A stretch of DNA of 64,000 nt from Ditylenchus dipsaci (GCA_004194705.1 SADC01000854.1:241880-305879); one strand, 5' to 3'. Counted from the first letter of the stretch, positions 34,510-47,332 are shown. Notes: generated by a model from the sequence alone, not told the origin. A program made the numbers and translations.

Positions 34510-35268
34510 GGTTGTCCAATGCCAAAGTTGACTTCAACTTTGGCGCCAAGTTTGGCAAATCTAGTCAAAATTATGCCAAAGTTGAAAAAAAACGATGTAG
34601 ATAAAACTGATCTTGAAAAACAGGCACACACTGGATAAAATGACCTTTTTTCTTCGAAACAACTCTTTTTTCGAGTGCTTTTCTTGGTTTTTTTCAACCC
34701 ACTCGTTCTCTGGTTTTACGTGCCATTGTCTGGATATTTTGCCTAATCGATTGATTGGTTTGAGGAGCCATGTTTCCGGCGGAACCCTCATATGACTGCT
34801 TTTCCGTATTTAACTGTGTTTTAGGCTAATCAATGGGAAATCCAAAGCACTGAAGCTGGCAATTTTGCTAATCGAATCTTTATAAATTATTTATTTCAGA
34901 CTCGATGTGGAGACAGCTTTAAAGCTGAAATTCATCAAACACAACCTGCTGCTGGAGCACGCTAAATTGTTCAAGAAACTGAAGCAAAAGGATGAATCGG
35001 ATGAGCCGGATTCAGAAGAGGGAGAAAATGTTGAGGAAAATAATATTGTGGAGGAAATCGATGAATTTGATGGATTGTTTGATGAGGAATAGAATTTTAT
35101 CTTTGTTCGTTTTGAATAAAGATTGATTGTGTATACCTAGTTACTTTTTGATACAAAAATTGCCTTGGTCCCCCTATTGTTCAACTTTGGTGCAACATTG
35201 GCAAATCTGGCAACTTTGGCGCCAACTTGGGTACAATCTTCAACTTTTGCAAAAGTAGACAACCCTAG
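34510..35268 (+). mobile_element. hAT-like element, TAGGGTTGTC termini, small ORF inside
   Basis: Ends TAGGGTTGTCCAATGCC and GTAGACAACCCTA are complementary, followed inward by mirrored GCCAAAGTTGACTTCAACTT-like sequence. Flanks GTAATATT and GCAATATT agree at 7 of 8 positions. At 34900-35092 an exon-like ORF (RLDVETALKLKFIKHNLLLE, then an acidic tail EEIDEFDGLFDEE) fits the extreme C-terminus of a hAT transposase. Confidence 0.65.
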
Positions 35269-35352
35269 CAATATTTAAACGTGCCCGCTAATCTGTGAAA
35301 AATGCCCGATAATTTGTGAAAAATGCCCGCTAATTTTTTTTGTTATTGCGTA

Positions 35353-37030
35353 CAGTCGCCTCTCAATAAACCGTCACTTCGATAACCGTCACTTTAGATA
35401 AACCGTCACTCTAAGTCCGGTCCCGTCCAATAAAGTTACGCTCGATAAACCGTCACTTTGCTTCGCATTTAAAATTTTGTTTCAAATTTTTGCCGTTGCA
35501 TGAATGTCTGGGTTTGTAAAACTACTAAATACGTACAGCAGAACTTTGCCGATCCCGTTATTCTCAGTCACAGTGATGCCTTGGATGACGTCTATTACAA
35601 GGAGCGCAAAAAGAATGAAAAGCAAAGTCAGCTCACCGATTTCTTCCATTATGTCCTTCGACCTGCAGAGCAGGATGATGAAAATGGCTACGTGAGCGAT
35701 AAATCTCTGGAATTGGATTGGAACGATGAATTGAATGCACCGAATCCTGAATTTCACGCCTTTGATTTAAATTTGTCACATCCTGGTATATTATTTGTTG
35801 TTGTTGATAATTACTGTTTCCACCTCCTTGTTGTTGTTATGATTTTGGTTTTTGTTCTGGTTGTTGTTATCACCTCCTGGTTATGTTTAATGGTTTGGGA
35901 ATAAATCTTTGATTGAATGATGTTTTTTGTTGTTTTGTTAGTTAAAATATAAGCCCACATGCTCCAATAAACCCACATGCTAAGGTGCAGTCAGAAAATA
36001 AACCCACATGTGGGCTTATTTGAGGAAATACGGTATTTGAATTTTATTTTAGTCGGTTTTCCTAATAGCGACTTTCGAATTACAAGACTGAAAAAATAGA
36101 CACATTGAAATTAGCAGGTTTTCACACTAAATTTAGGTGCATAGACGTTTCCCCAAAATGAAGCTTTTTTTCAAACAACAGGGGGGACCGAGGCAGATTT
36201 TTAGTTTTCTTTCGAAATTTTTTATATTGTGTCCGAATCACTCCAAACCATCCCAAACCATCGCAAACCACCCCGAATACCCTCAAACCGCCTTAAACAC
36301 CCCTAAGCCAAACCTAAAAAATAAAATTTCTTAAAAATAAAAAATAACCCATTTTCTAACTTAAAATTGTGTGGGGAATCAGGTTTTTTGCACTTGGGGT
36401 TCTGTCGTAGTGCAATGGGTGATTTCAGTGGGTGCTCGTATCTTCTCCGGTTCAAATTCACTTGGTAGCTGCCCTTTTAATTTTTCTCATTTGTTTTAAA
36501 TTTTGGCTAGAAAATCACACAAGCCATTAAACATCAAGAATGAAACGAAAAGCATGCAGCCTTACTGATGAAATCGACTACTTGAAATCAATTTACAAAT
36601 ATTCATACAGCAGTTTTTAGTCGAACAACCGCTTATTTTAAAAAACCCTATTTTGAAAACCGTCTATTTAAAAGACCGCTATATTTTGAAAACCGTACAT
36701 TTTGAAAACCGTTGCATTTAGAAAAAACGTATATTTTTGAAAACGCTATTTTGAAATTCGCTATTTGAAAAGCCGTTGTATTTTGAATAACGTCTATTTT
36801 TCAAACACCTTTTTTGTAATGACGATAGCGCCTCGATAAGGCGTCACTCTCAATAACCGTTTTGATCTCTGGTGGTGAGCAAAAAGAACTCCTTTGTGCA
36901 TTTTTGACCATGAGTCTTGCTCGGAATCATGTCTAAGGCAAGTGAGTGCGCGCATCTCTAACCGACCAAGCCCGCTGCGTCCCCTTCGGGGGCGCAGCGG
37001 GCTTGGAGTTGAGATGGAGTAGACTTTCAT
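35353..37030 (+). mobile_element. Pogo/Tigger-like relic with TAAACCGTCACT repeats
   Basis: Starts TA-CAGTCGCCTCTCAATAAACC with about five GATAAACCGTCACTT units. An ORF at 35500-35800 (FADPVILSHSDALDD, ELDWNDELNAP) is acidic, like the tail of Tigger-type transposases. An isolated CCGTATTT-family right end (AATACGGTA, with block CCCACATGTGGG) lies at about 35950-36035, and CTCGATAAGGCGTCACT at about 36830. At 36637-36815 a separate array repeats TTTTGAAAACCGT units. A GC-rich hairpin sits at 36966-37006. Confidence 0.5.
36966..37006. repeat. GC-rich hairpin with UUCG-type loop
   Basis: CCAAGCCCGCTGCG and its complement form an 18-bp stem with one bulged T. The stem is closed by CCCC-TTCG-GGGG, a cUUCGg-class tetraloop. 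A related hairpin lies at 52748-52799 in the centre of MITE M6, with the same upstream GAGTGCGCGCATCTC. Confidence 0.75.
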
Positions 37031-38044
37031 TTAACTTTTGTGCTGATTTTCCGCCTATCTTGAAGCTCTTGAATTCCTCTACAAGTATTGACCAGGCATC
37101 AAGCAGATAAACTACCAGAGTAAAAAAACTTCCCATGATTTCAGTAAAATTGTAAATTCTTCAAAACGGCTTTTTTTGATTCTTTTAATTTTTTACTTAC
37201 GATAACTTTTTGGATACAGGCAAACGATATACTATTAGAAAGCCCAGATAAAGGGCTTTCTTATCAGCATAAAATAAAATGTTGAAATAAATAAATTCTG
37301 TGCTCACCAGCCTGAAAAAAAAACATCCATTTTCAAAGAGTCGCTGTGAGAATTGTCATAGTTATGGGCATCGTACTCTAGCGAAGAGGTCCGATTTTGC
37401 GATCACCGTGTTCAGCAGGTCTGAAAACTCCCAGGTAGTCAAACGTTGCAGTCGGGAATTCTCATGTCAAGACAATAGGTTTCGAACGAACTCTAAATAA
37501 TCTAGTTCAAAAGGCAAATTCGAATTTGTCTCGCCCAGATTTCATTGATAGAGCGAGTAAAGTTGAAAAGTCATGATTCTTAATTGTGGATCTGATTTTG
37601 TTAGCTGCTCTATTGATGTTCTCCAATAAGGTTAGTGACTAAAACAGGGTAGCATACCCCTACTTATGGGGTTTGCCTTGGCGATCAAGGCAAAAAGTCA
37701 AACTTTTGGTCGAATTTTTTTAAAAGAATGCCTGCTGCCACCTGAAAACATCTTTTCTGGCCTAATAACGACCGGGGAGACTTAAAAATGTGGTTAAAAG
37801 GTAAAAAAATGCTGCCCAACTATATAGCGCTTTTCCTACGTAATATACAAATTAATAAATTTTCACAAAATTTTAAAAATACATTTTTTCCTATAATGAA
37901 TCTATAAATTTGTTTAACTTTTTCTCAAAAGTTAGCCTTTAATCTAGCATAAAGTTGATCATATTTAGGTCTGTGTCCAACTCCACTTCATATATCGTCT
38001 TGCTTTTAATGCAAGCTATTATTTGAGTAATCTTTTTCTTTAAT
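37031..38044. other. No gene recognised
   Basis: Contains a short hairpin (AGAAAGCCC/GGGCTTTCT near 37237-37261) and a GCCTTGG..CAAGGC motif at 37674-37691. A 66-codon ORF at 37300 with a CENCHSYGH stretch has no further support. Confidence 0.5.
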
Positions 38045-38600
38045 TTAATTAATCCCGGTTTTTGTATCAAAGGCATTTTTTAACACGTTTTTGTCTTCCT
38101 TAGCTGCACTGTTTTTGTGGGCTAAAAATGCGTTTTGTTCATACGGATGTTGCTTTAAGTAATCAGTAACAGGCTTAATACTTCGGGAATATACATTGTT
38201 GACTGCATTTGTTGCGGCATTCAAATCCGCAAGTGCTATTTCTTGAGCTGTTATTATCTCGTCTTCATTGTTCGATGCCCATTTGCCTTCTTTCAGCATC
38301 ACAATGGCTCTGGCGTAAAATGCAGGAGCTGCAAATTTAGGCTCTAAGTGGATAGCTTGAGTGAGCAATTCTTTGCTCGTATATATTTATCTACAGAATT
38401 GGTGTTGGTAAAACTGTGACTGAGCACTTTTTTTATTGCTTCTTTTACTAAAAAGCTTGGATTCTTATAAAATGCTGATCCTTGTTTTAGCTCTTTATCC
38501 ATTTCATCCAGAAAATTTTCAAAATTTTCTCTAATGAATTGTTTTGTCTTTTTTATATTTACTGAGCTGCGCAGACTAGTTTCATATTCCTAAATTATTG
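38045..38600 (-). CDS. TPR-like fragment of a bacterial-type gene
   Basis: Reading the minus strand gives KQFIRENFENFLDEMDKELK, AFYKNPSFLVKEAIKKVL, then LLTQAIHLEPKFAAPAFYAR, a TPR-type helix pair (A..L.P.F..A.YARA), and TAQEIALADLNAATNAVNN. There are no introns. The style (AIHLEPKFAxAFYARA) matches long TPR proteins of intracellular bacteria and their transferred relatives in animals. One frame change, at an A run near 38375, separates the two halves. It is cut on the 5' side by MITE M4 (38614-38859). It lies on the same strand as the SecA-like pieces at 43.8-49.4 kb and was probably once part of the same locus. Function is unknown. Confidence 0.6.
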
Positions 38601-38613
38601 AAATGAGAATTTT

Positions 38614-38859
38614 GGCGCTAGAAGTGAATATAATACCCCCTCCGATAAATCTGACCCTCCCAAGATCGCTGTAACTACCCTTTGAAACAACACGTTTGGG
38701 CTCAGCCCTTAGGCTAAGAGAAGGACAGCGTTCGGAAGCTGTGACTAATAAATGTCTTACATACTTTTTCTGGGGTCTGGGACATTAATTTGGGTACTCT
38801 TTACTTAAGTTTTAAAAGGAAAAATTTATGGGGGAGGGAGGTATTCGCAACCAGGGTCA
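38614..38859. mobile_element. GGCGCTACT-family MITE (M4)
   Basis: Ends GGCGCTAGAAGTGAATATAA and TATTCGCAACCAGGGTC, with exact 8-bp duplication AGAATTTT (38606-38613, 38860-38867). Interior matches M1 (GCCCTTAGGCT, AGCGTTCGGAA, GTCTGGGACAT). Confidence 0.92.
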
Positions 38860-38998
38860 GAATTTTTTATTCTATATGCGTTGGTGTGCCTTGAAAAAAA
38901 ACACACCTCCGCCGCTCATGTTGTTTTTTCACAATTTTTTGCGTTTCTTGATTAAAAAGTGGGAATGAATACTTTTTGAGACTTTTGAAAGACTTTTG

Positions 38999-39288
38999 GG
39001 CGCTACTGGCTTATAAACTCCCCCCCCCAAAACAGCTACTTTCTTATACCCCCCAATCCTCGACCTACTGGCTTATACCCCCCCCCCCAAAATCAAGATT
39101 TTTAGGATTGGTCAAAACACATTTTTAAGCAATAATTTTGCCATAAAGGACCAGAAAAGCAATTAAAATAGGGTTCAAGGGCTGTATTGGGAGGGGAAGG
39201 GACAAAACAGGGGCCACTTCTATAGGGCCTATAAGTACCAAAGAGTATTAATTCTCTAAGCAGTAAAAGCGTATAAGCCAGTAGCGTC
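38999..39288. mobile_element. GGCGCTACT-family MITE (M5)
   Basis: Ends GGCGCTACTGGCTTATAAAC and GTATAAGCCAGTAGCGTC, exact 8-bp duplication GACTTTTG (38991-38998, 39289-39296). It has C-run blocks like M1, but the inner block GGCTTATA replaces AGCGAATA. Confidence 0.92.
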
Positions 39289-39890
39289 GACTTTTGCCAT
39301 GAAGCTACCGAGACTGTTAGATAGTTAGTGTTTTTCATTACTTATTTCTCTTAACAAAGTACCAAGTTTGTATCGGGCGTAACAAAATTTAAACTGGCCC
39401 CGCAATGCAACCAGGTTTCAAAATACGGACACGGACGATTCATCCTCACTATCTAAAAAGGACGATTCATCCTCACTCGGGAAAAAGGACGATTCATCCT
39501 CACTCGTCAAAAAGGGACGATCCATCCTCACTATCTAAAAGGGACGATTCATCCTCACTCGGGAAAAAGGGACGATTCATCCTCACTTGTGTAAACAGGG
39601 CAATTTATCCTCATTTATAAGAAGGGGCGATCCATGTTCCCTTATGAAAAAGGGCGATTTCGGTCTAAAGGGACAATGCTTTTATAGAGACTGATAATTA
39701 AAAGACTGTAGATGTTGGAAGACTGTTGCTCTGTTGAAATAAAGTAAGGTATTCACCAATCTATTATAAGCGAGTCATTCTCACAATGATGTTACATTGA
39801 ATGAATGTTACACTCAATCATCATTATCAGCAAGCAATTTTTATTTTCACCATAGAATAACACGGGCAAACAAACAAATTTTCTCAACAT

Positions 39891-42601
39891 TTACTGATCC
39901 ATGACTATATTGTAAGCTAGCCCTCGAAGATATGCCATAAGACTAGAGTCATGATAGTGGTGTACTTTTGCCAATATTCTTGAATCTGCTTCATAGTAGA
40001 CTCTTCGTTTCTTCGGAGCTGCGATTCCTGCTAAGTAACGGGTGGTCAAAAAGTTCCCGATGGATTTTCAAAGCTTTATTTTTATCATTTTTCTTATCAT
40101 ATCTCTGATCTATAAATACTATTTTGTAGCCCTGAATCTCTTCTTTTAAATGGCATACCGCACTTAGCTTGATTATTTTGAAAAAATCACCATTTGGCTC
40201 CAAACACTTGTCAGGTCATTTTGAGAAGTTGACCAGCGTTTTCATCACTTTAACTGGTCAAATGTTTTATTGAATTTTGAGCGTCACGACAAAATTTTAT
40301 CACCATGTTTTAGCGCAGCTCAAGAGCTACAAAATGCACTTTACAGAATGATTTTTTGAAATCTGAGTGTTGATATATGGCCTTTTAGAAATAATAGATT
40401 TTCTGAAAAAATGGCCAAAATCCAAGTTTTTCCAATTTTTTCAAATTTTGGCCATTTTTTCAGAAAATCTATTTTTCTAAAAGGCCATATATCAACACTC
40501 AGATTTCAAAAAATCATTCTGTAAAATGCATTTTGTAGCTCTTGAGCTGCGCTAAAACATGGTGATAAAATTTTGTCGTGACGCTCAAAAATTCAATAAA
40601 ACATTTGACCAGTTAAAGTGATGAAACGCTGGTCAACTTCTCAAATGACCTGACAAGTGTTTGGAGCCAAATGGTGATTTTTTCCAAAATAATCAAGCTA
40701 AGTGCGGTATGCCATTTAAAAGAAGAGATTCAGGGCTACAAAATAGTATTTATAGATCAGAGATATGATAAGAAAAATGATAAAAAATAAAGCTTTGAAA
40801 ATCCATCGGAACTTTTTGACCACCCGTTACTGCTCAAAATGCATGTCATGAGATCGTTGTATTCGCTTGAGATCCTGAAGAAGGCGGCCAACTGTTGGGT
40901 GGTCCACACCGAGAGCGTCATGGAGTCGCCGATGAGCAGCTTCTGCGAAATTGTTGGTTCGATCTTCACCAGCCAAGGTCCTCTCATAACATGTCCACCA
41001 ATTTACCGGAAATCTTGGAGCTTGCTCGGCTGTACCTAAGATCATTACTGCCAATTGAAGAGTTTTGTGACGAAGGACAAGGCGTTTACCGACATAGTTT
41101 CGCTTGAACCAATCAGAATGGGTGCAAGTTCCACAGGTAGGTGTAGTTGAAGTTGAGCAAAGCAAGACCAAATGGCAGTTGGCGGGACAAAAGCGAGTGA
41201 GATAATCATTCTTGCGAGGACGGAAAACTCAGGCTCTTGATAACGCCCACTAAGACCACATATTCCAATTTGCTTCTTAAAATTCTTCACGAGGTGAAAG
41301 AGACAGCCAGAAATCTTTTAATCTGAATCCAATAACAGAGAAGAAAATTAAACAGAGTCTGAAGAATAATTTACAAGGAAAAACTTCGATCAAAGATTGG
41401 ATGGCAGCTTGTTCAAAGTCAACCGAAATAGAAGTAGGTGTGAAATCCGGCCACAGCTGTTTCACCATTTTGAACAGCTTTGTGTACACATCCCGAGACT
41501 TTGACTTGAGCAGCGCATAAAGTACAGGAAACACCCACTTACCACCATTTGCTGCTCGTGCACTTCTCTCAGCCAGAATAGCGTAAACCTGAATGCTTTA
41601 AATAACCAATGATAAAGATGAGAAGAAGAAATGAAAACTTGGTAGAATGGAGCAGGAGTTATGCTGAAGAACCCATCCATGTAGATATATTTTATTTCTC
41701 CAGACCACTCTATGTGCCTTTCTCGTCCAAACAGCAAAATTCTGTGAATAATTACGATACTTGAACTCAAAATAATAATTTAAACTCACCTCTCCGAATC
41801 ATTTTTACCTGAATCGCCTAACAAAAACAGCTCTTCACGGCCGGCACCATCCTGGCATATCTGACATGCTGCTGGAATGTCGACATCCTCTACCCTAGCT
41901 GATTCAACGACCGGAATTTGATTGGCAATGCGGACTCTGCGTACCATCTTGCGGGTGGCACTATCTCCTAGACTTGGACCTAGCGCTAATGGGACTGACT
42001 GGAGCTCATGATTCAAAAGTTCTTTTGGCTTCTGAAAAATCAGTGCACATTAAACGGAGCTATTCACGACCTAGCTAAATTACTTCTCGGGTGTCTAAGG
42101 CGCGACGTTTTATATTTGCTTTGACATTCTTGATTGGAATTGCCATCGGATCGAATGCATGGTTATGAGCTAGAGAATGGCTGTGAGGAAGAAACTTGAC
42201 ACAAATATTACTGACAACCAGAGCATGCAAGCGAGCCTTGCATTTTCCATTCTTTTCTTCGAACTTCACGCATCTCCAATATTGCTTAGTACCAGTTCGA
42301 TTTTGGAAGTGAGAGACGAATTGATGGCCTCCGTAAACAGCTTTGTCATGGCCTTTCTCTGACTTGATAATCGTTATTGAATCCTTAACAATAGCATAAT
42401 GTTTTTTCAAAAAAGTCGATACCTAAAAAGACCACTGACCAGCCGTTGCTCGTTTTCATATAACGCATCTCTTGCTTGATTGACATCATTCAAATTGCCG
42501 ACGTTTACTGCATGGTTGTTTTGCTGTAGCGCTTCAAGAATCGCCAAGACACGTGTAACCTCTACATAATTGATTTGACCATTTTGCATGAAAGAATCCA
42601 T
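39891..42601 (-). CDS. MULE transposase with FLYWCH zinc finger, split by a foldback insertion
   Basis: Several short-intron exons. The start region reads MDSFMQNGQINYVEV. A FLYWCH finger follows (GGHQFVSHFQNRTGTKQYWR, CKARLHAL, HNHA; about 42100-42370). The DDE/RNase-H-like core has first Asp in IKYIYMDGFFSITP (about 41665), second Asp in SISVDFEQAAIQSL (about 41415) and catalytic Glu region NNFAEAAHRRLHDAL (about 40910). At QRSHDMHFEQ the frame meets a TAA created by the foldback K1 at 40038-40827. Skipping K1 and one TA copy, the same frame continues (YLAGIAAPKKRRVYYEA) to a stop at 39891. The coding sequence was therefore complete before K1 arrived. It catalyses excision and insertion of the element. 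Confidence 0.9.
40038..40827. mobile_element. TA-flanked foldback (K1) inside the MULE transposase gene
   Basis: Perfect-looking arms of about 390 bases start ACGGGTGGTCAAAAAGTTCC, with TA on each side (40036-40037, 40828-40829). Both arms carry GTAGCCCTGAATCTC. Reading across the empty site restores the transposase frame. No coding capacity. Confidence 0.93.
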
Positions 42602-42968
42602 CCTGAAACCATAAATGTGTAATCGCAAGCTAATAAAAATCAGTAAAATATACGAAAAAGAGGGAACGGATCATGAAAAGCAATACCCCCGAAATAAAAT
42701 ATATTTGACAATGAACTATTGCAATTTTTATCAAGACAATGAAGAGTGTTTACTGAAGACATCTGAAGTCCCTTTTTAAAAGGAACGATGAATCGGCCCT
42801 TATAAATAGTGAGGATGAATCGTCCTGTTTTGACGAGTGAGGATGAATCGGCCCTTTTTAATAGTGAGGATGAATCGTGCCGTTTATACAAGTGAGGATG
42901 AATCGTCCCGTTTTCCCAGGGAGGATGAATTGTCCCTGAGGATGAATTGTCACGTACCGTTCAAAATA

Positions 42969-43831
42969 TGCCTGGGTGTCCCTGTTTTTTTTACCTGAAA
43001 GGTGATAACAGACATGATTCATGTTGGGTGTTTCGAAAAAACTCCCCTGTTTCAAAGTGCTGTGCGTAACCATTTGCCCTGCCGATTTTCAGGTTTTCGG
43101 AAATCTCCGCATATCAGGTCATGCTATGTTTTAAACACGTTATAAATGTATTTTTTTTCTATCACAAAAATGCCGGAAAGTGGATGAAACATAAAAACTT
43201 TCAAAAATTGCTTTTGAAAATTAATTTAAATTGTTTTTTTTTAATAGGGGGTTTCTAGAACTCCATGTACAACAAACGTCATAACAAATATAACAAACAT
43301 GAGAAATCTGACTTTTAGCGTGCCAATGTAAATAGGCTAGTTACCTACTCTATGCGTCAAATTTTTAAAATTTGTTTCAGATTTAGAATCAGCGTTAAAT
43401 TCTGAGTGAAACTAGGTAAAGGGGCTGTCCGACCAGTGCAGTGTTTAGCAAACCAACCATGTCAGAAGCAGTGTTCTGCTAACAAAAACAAATCTTGGTC
43501 ATGAAAAGGACGAGAACACATGTGAAATTTTTCTAAGAAAAAAGAACTGAACCAAACCAAGCTAAAAAATCTGTACAGAAGTTCAGGGATTAGGCGAAAT
43601 TTTTTAATTATTGGACAAATCTTGTTACAGTGGAACATCCCCCTTCAAAAGACAGCGAATTATCGCCAAAAAGTCATTTTCGCTAGACAGGATAGAAGCA
43701 TAGTCGATTCGCGGCGAAATTACGAGATTTTGCTACAAAATTCCATTATGCCCATTTTTATATTAGCGAATTATATTTCTGTTAACCTGGTCCGCACCTT
43801 TTTTAGTTTGAAAGTGTCCGAGTGCGCCTCT
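42969..43831. other. Spacer with pogo-like end, no gene seen
   Basis: At 43626 TTA-CAGTGGAACATCCCCC resembles a Tigger/pogo terminus; its partner was not found. The remainder is AT-rich and has no supported ORF. Confidence 0.5.
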
Positions 43832-46500
43832 TTAAAAATCCAGTATTAAAATAGTGCTTACTAATAATTTCAGTGTCCAAATCTGTTCTATTTGATCAAA
43901 TCGTAAGTTGCATTTTATTTCTTGTTGATCTTCATAAGACGCTTCTCGCAGCTTAACAAAGTCTTTAGCGCTAATTTTTGTCTTTTTTCGTTCCTGTCTT
44001 CCAAGCTTTGCTTTTTCAAACATTGCAGTTCGCTCTAAAGTTTTGTTTTTTGCAAACTTGTCAAATAACAATGACAATTCTTCAATTAGTGCTCTTGTTT
44101 CAAAAGTCGAAGCTAAATATTTCTCAAGCTTTTCCCTTCTTTAAAATCCCTGCAATCATTAAATTTTCCAATGTCTTTAATTGTATTTCCTGGAAAAAGC
44201 TTGTGCAGCTGCTTTTGAGCTTCTAATTTGTTTATAATTAGCTGGGTTGTTATCTTTTGGTCAGCTTGCCAGTAACTTGTGCCAAACGCTCTTTCTTCAA
44301 GTCGCAAAGTTTCAGGGAAAAAAGTAACGCATACGTACAACTTAGTCGAAGCATAAATTCTGTTGTCGATTTTTTCCATTTGAAAATAAGTAGCCATAAG
44401 AATTTCCTTGGGATTTATTTGCTGTTTGACTGCAACTTTATCATTAAAATCAATTTTGCGCATAGGAAACTTAGCTTTAAGAGCAAAAACTGTTCTTTTA
44501 AAACTTTATAAATATTTTCTAGTGCTTTTATATCTTGACAAATTATTAATACAGCTTTTTCCTCATTAATTCGATTAATTACAGCATTTTTAATCATTTC
44601 TAAAAGGTTTTGATGATTTTCAGCGATAACTGTAGGGCTTTTAAAAAATTCTGTTTTTTTAGTGGAGAGGTCTTGAAACCATTGCATGTAAGATGGATAG
44701 TAAAGGATTTCAGCTGGTACATTTCATGGATAAACTCCTGTAATTTGGTTGAACCAAGTGCGTCTGAGAAACCATACAACCTATTGCTGGCTATTGAGCT
44801 ATGGTTTTTACTTTTTCCTTGGTATAACGCAAAAAAAGCTGTGTTCGAGATGAAAAGAGCGGGAATTCAACAGGAGTCAGAGCTAATCTATGCTTCAGCT
44901 GAAGGAATTGAAGCAACCCAAATTGCACAATATCTTTCCATTTTTTTCTGCTAGTTGTGTTGTTGTTGCAGTCAGTGAGTTGAATTGTTTGATTATTGCA
45001 TAAGAAATAGTCTTGATTTAGTTGCATCAAAAATGCTTTGATCGCAGATTCGGCTAAATTAGCTGTTTCACTTCTGGCAACATCTTTTAAATAGTTGGGA
45101 ACTACAAGGCTTCTTGTTAATAGCTCATTAAATGCTGTTCCAGGATCTTTTTGTAATCACTTAGTTTAGGAGATAAACCATGCTAAATTTTTGTTTAAAA
45201 TGACTTTTGAATAAATCTATTGTTTTTTCAGTTAAAACTAAGAAATTTAGTATTTCGTAAAGGGTCATGCTTAAATAAAATATAGGCAAACCAACTCTCA
45301 GTATAAAGATACTTCACATGAGGACAGCAAGTAGCTATCTCAACACTATAACCAACCCTATTCATAGGAAAAGCAGCGAAAATTTTCAACTAAATATTAA
45401 ATTATGTTTTTTTTCAACAGGGAAAGACTACTGAATTTTCGACGCTACTCGTTTTACCCACCCACCTCCCTTTAGAACAGCTAGCTGAGCATGATAGTGC
45501 GGTTTGCTTTACTCTGATTTTTGACGAAGGTTGCGATACGGATTATAAAATAAATATTGTCATGTTAAATACTCTACATAAAGACAGCAAGACTCTACAC
45601 AAGGACTGCCTTTACATAAGGATAGAATGAGCGGTCGCTTAGGTGTCCTTATATAGAGACAATAGGCGTACATAGGATTGCAAAATTTTTCGTGACGGGA
45701 GGGAGGGCTAAAAATACTAAAAAAATCGTAGTTAGAAGATGAACCATGCTAAATTTGAACAGTAGGCTGAAAAAAGGAATAAAAAAAAAGTATGTAAGAA
45801 AATTTTCGACTTTCGACGTACCACCTGACAGGAGGGTCTAAAACCCGGCTAGTTTCACCCTGGGTAAGCCAATAATAGAGACTCAACTTTACCCAAAAAC
45901 CCCAGGCAGTCCATTACTACAGTCGGCTTTTCCTTTGTTAAATTATTCATACATTGGATGCTGAAGTTCTATCCTAACAAAAAAATTAAAAGATGTTTAA
46001 AGTTTTGATTTTTTTTAATACAGAATTATTGAATTGAAAAAACGAACACCGAAATTAGAGTCAAGATGAAAGCAGATAATAAAAAAGCGACCAAATTAAG
46101 GCTTTATAAGATCACCTTTTTTGTGATTTCTAATCTATTATTCCATGCAGCAATGAGCAGGGGAATAAGGTGGTCAGCGTTAGGTATAGAATTAGGCAGC
46201 ATATAAATATCATCCACACCATCAGCCAACAGAGTTCCTGCATCCATAACAATAGCATGTTCAAATAGTCTATTTTTTCGTGTATTCATTGGTGGTACTC
46301 ATCCACCAACAAATCATTTTGAAAACTACTTAGATCCCCAAAAAGAATATCTGCATGATAGCGTTCTTCAGATACTCCTGACTCATAATGGTTATTATCC
46401 GTTTGTTGTGTATGTTGGATTCTCATTGTACTGCATTCTACTATTAATGAAAATGCCTTAAAACTTTTATAAATACGAACATATTTTAGATTTATTAAAT
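43832..46500 (-). CDS. SecA-like ATPase domain protein, bacterial type, frame-broken
   Basis: Minus-strand pieces follow the order of a SecA-like motor. YHADILFGDLSSFQNDLLVD (about 46340-46400) is the DIVYGT region. AIVMDAGTLLADGVDDIYML (about 46200-46260) is the Walker B region, with DAG where DEVD is usual. SWFAYILFKHDPLRN, LYGFSDALGSTKLQEF (about 44750, the GLTGT region), AVINRINEEKAVLIICQDIK (about 44560) and YVCVTFFPETLRLEERAFG (about 44300, the helicase motif VI region) follow. The end is highly charged (KLGRQERKKTKISAKDF). There are no introns. At least six frame changes occur, nearly all explainable by one base in an A, T or G run. SecA drives protein export in bacteria; animals lack it, so this is a horizontal acquisition or bacterial contamination. 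Altered NTPase motifs suggest it is not a working export motor. Confidence 0.75.
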
Positions 46501-46539
46501 CTAAATGGTTTTTATATACATATGGGCTCTATATGGACC

Positions 46540-47110
46540 CCCCGGCTTCAGTCAGAGTGCTTTTTTTTAGTTTCTTAGGCTTCGTCCCAGGCCAGGGGTA
46601 TTAACATGACAATATTTATTTATTTTATAATCCGTATCGCAACCGCTGGGTGGCCAGCGCAGATTAGGACGGACTCAAACATCGGTCTATACTTATAGGT
46701 CTGTAGTAAGAACTCTAAGTATTTGATCAAATATTTTTATATAGGATGTAACTGAATTGTTGCCCCTAAAGTCTGTGTTCTTGTGCCTTTTAAATTATTT
46801 CAATATTTCATATATAGCGAAAAATGTGCGGTGGACGCACATTTTTCGCTATATATTTTTATTATATTTGGGTTGATCAAGTTGTTTATGGTGATCAAGG
46901 TGCCTATAATCGCCTTGATCAACATAATTACTTATTAAACTATTCATACAGGTTACTGAAACTACTATGACCACCATGATCAACCCAAATAATGATAAAA
47001 ACATATAGCGAAAATGTGCGTCCACACCCCCCCCCCCCCCCAAACCAGAACAGTCCGTCCTAACACACGCTGGCCAACCCTGGCCTGAGCCGAAGCCTAA
47101 AAAATCACAA
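46540..47110. repeat. Layered inverted repeats
   Basis: An outer pair (CTTAGGCTTCGTCCCAGGCC near 46580 with its complement near 47080, and GGCCAGCG..TTAGGACGGACT at 46652 with its complement at 47052) encloses an inner foldback 46832-47025. A hairpin of ATATATAGCGAAAAATGTGCG arms lies at 46811-46857. It may be an insertion that separated the two SecA-like pieces. Confidence 0.65.
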
Positions 47111-47332
47111 AGAAAAACAAGGGGCACCAAGGTATATATTTTTTTTCCGGGGTTCCTTGAACACATATAGACATTACATATGTACGGTATCTATGTATGG
47201 TATGCTTGTTTTCAAAACGCAATACAGTGTTGAAAGGTGAAAAAATTTAACCTTGTAAATTTTTTTGATTAATTTTTTCAATTTGCTGCATTCTAGATAA
47301 TATATACAGAAGAAGGAATAAAAATATATATA

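Larger units (their letters stand above)
39426..42959 (-). mobile_element. Mutator-like element (MULE) with 9-bp duplication and array ends
   Basis: An exact 9-bp duplication TTCAAAATA (39417-39425, 42960-42968) flanks ends that begin CGGACACGGACGATTCATCC. The left end holds about seven GACGATTCATCCTCACT units; the right end holds the complementary array (42780-42950). The interior encodes a FLYWCH/MULE transposase on the minus strand, later split by a foldback at 40038-40827. A 9-bp duplication and FLYWCH finger are diagnostic of MULEs. Confidence 0.95.
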
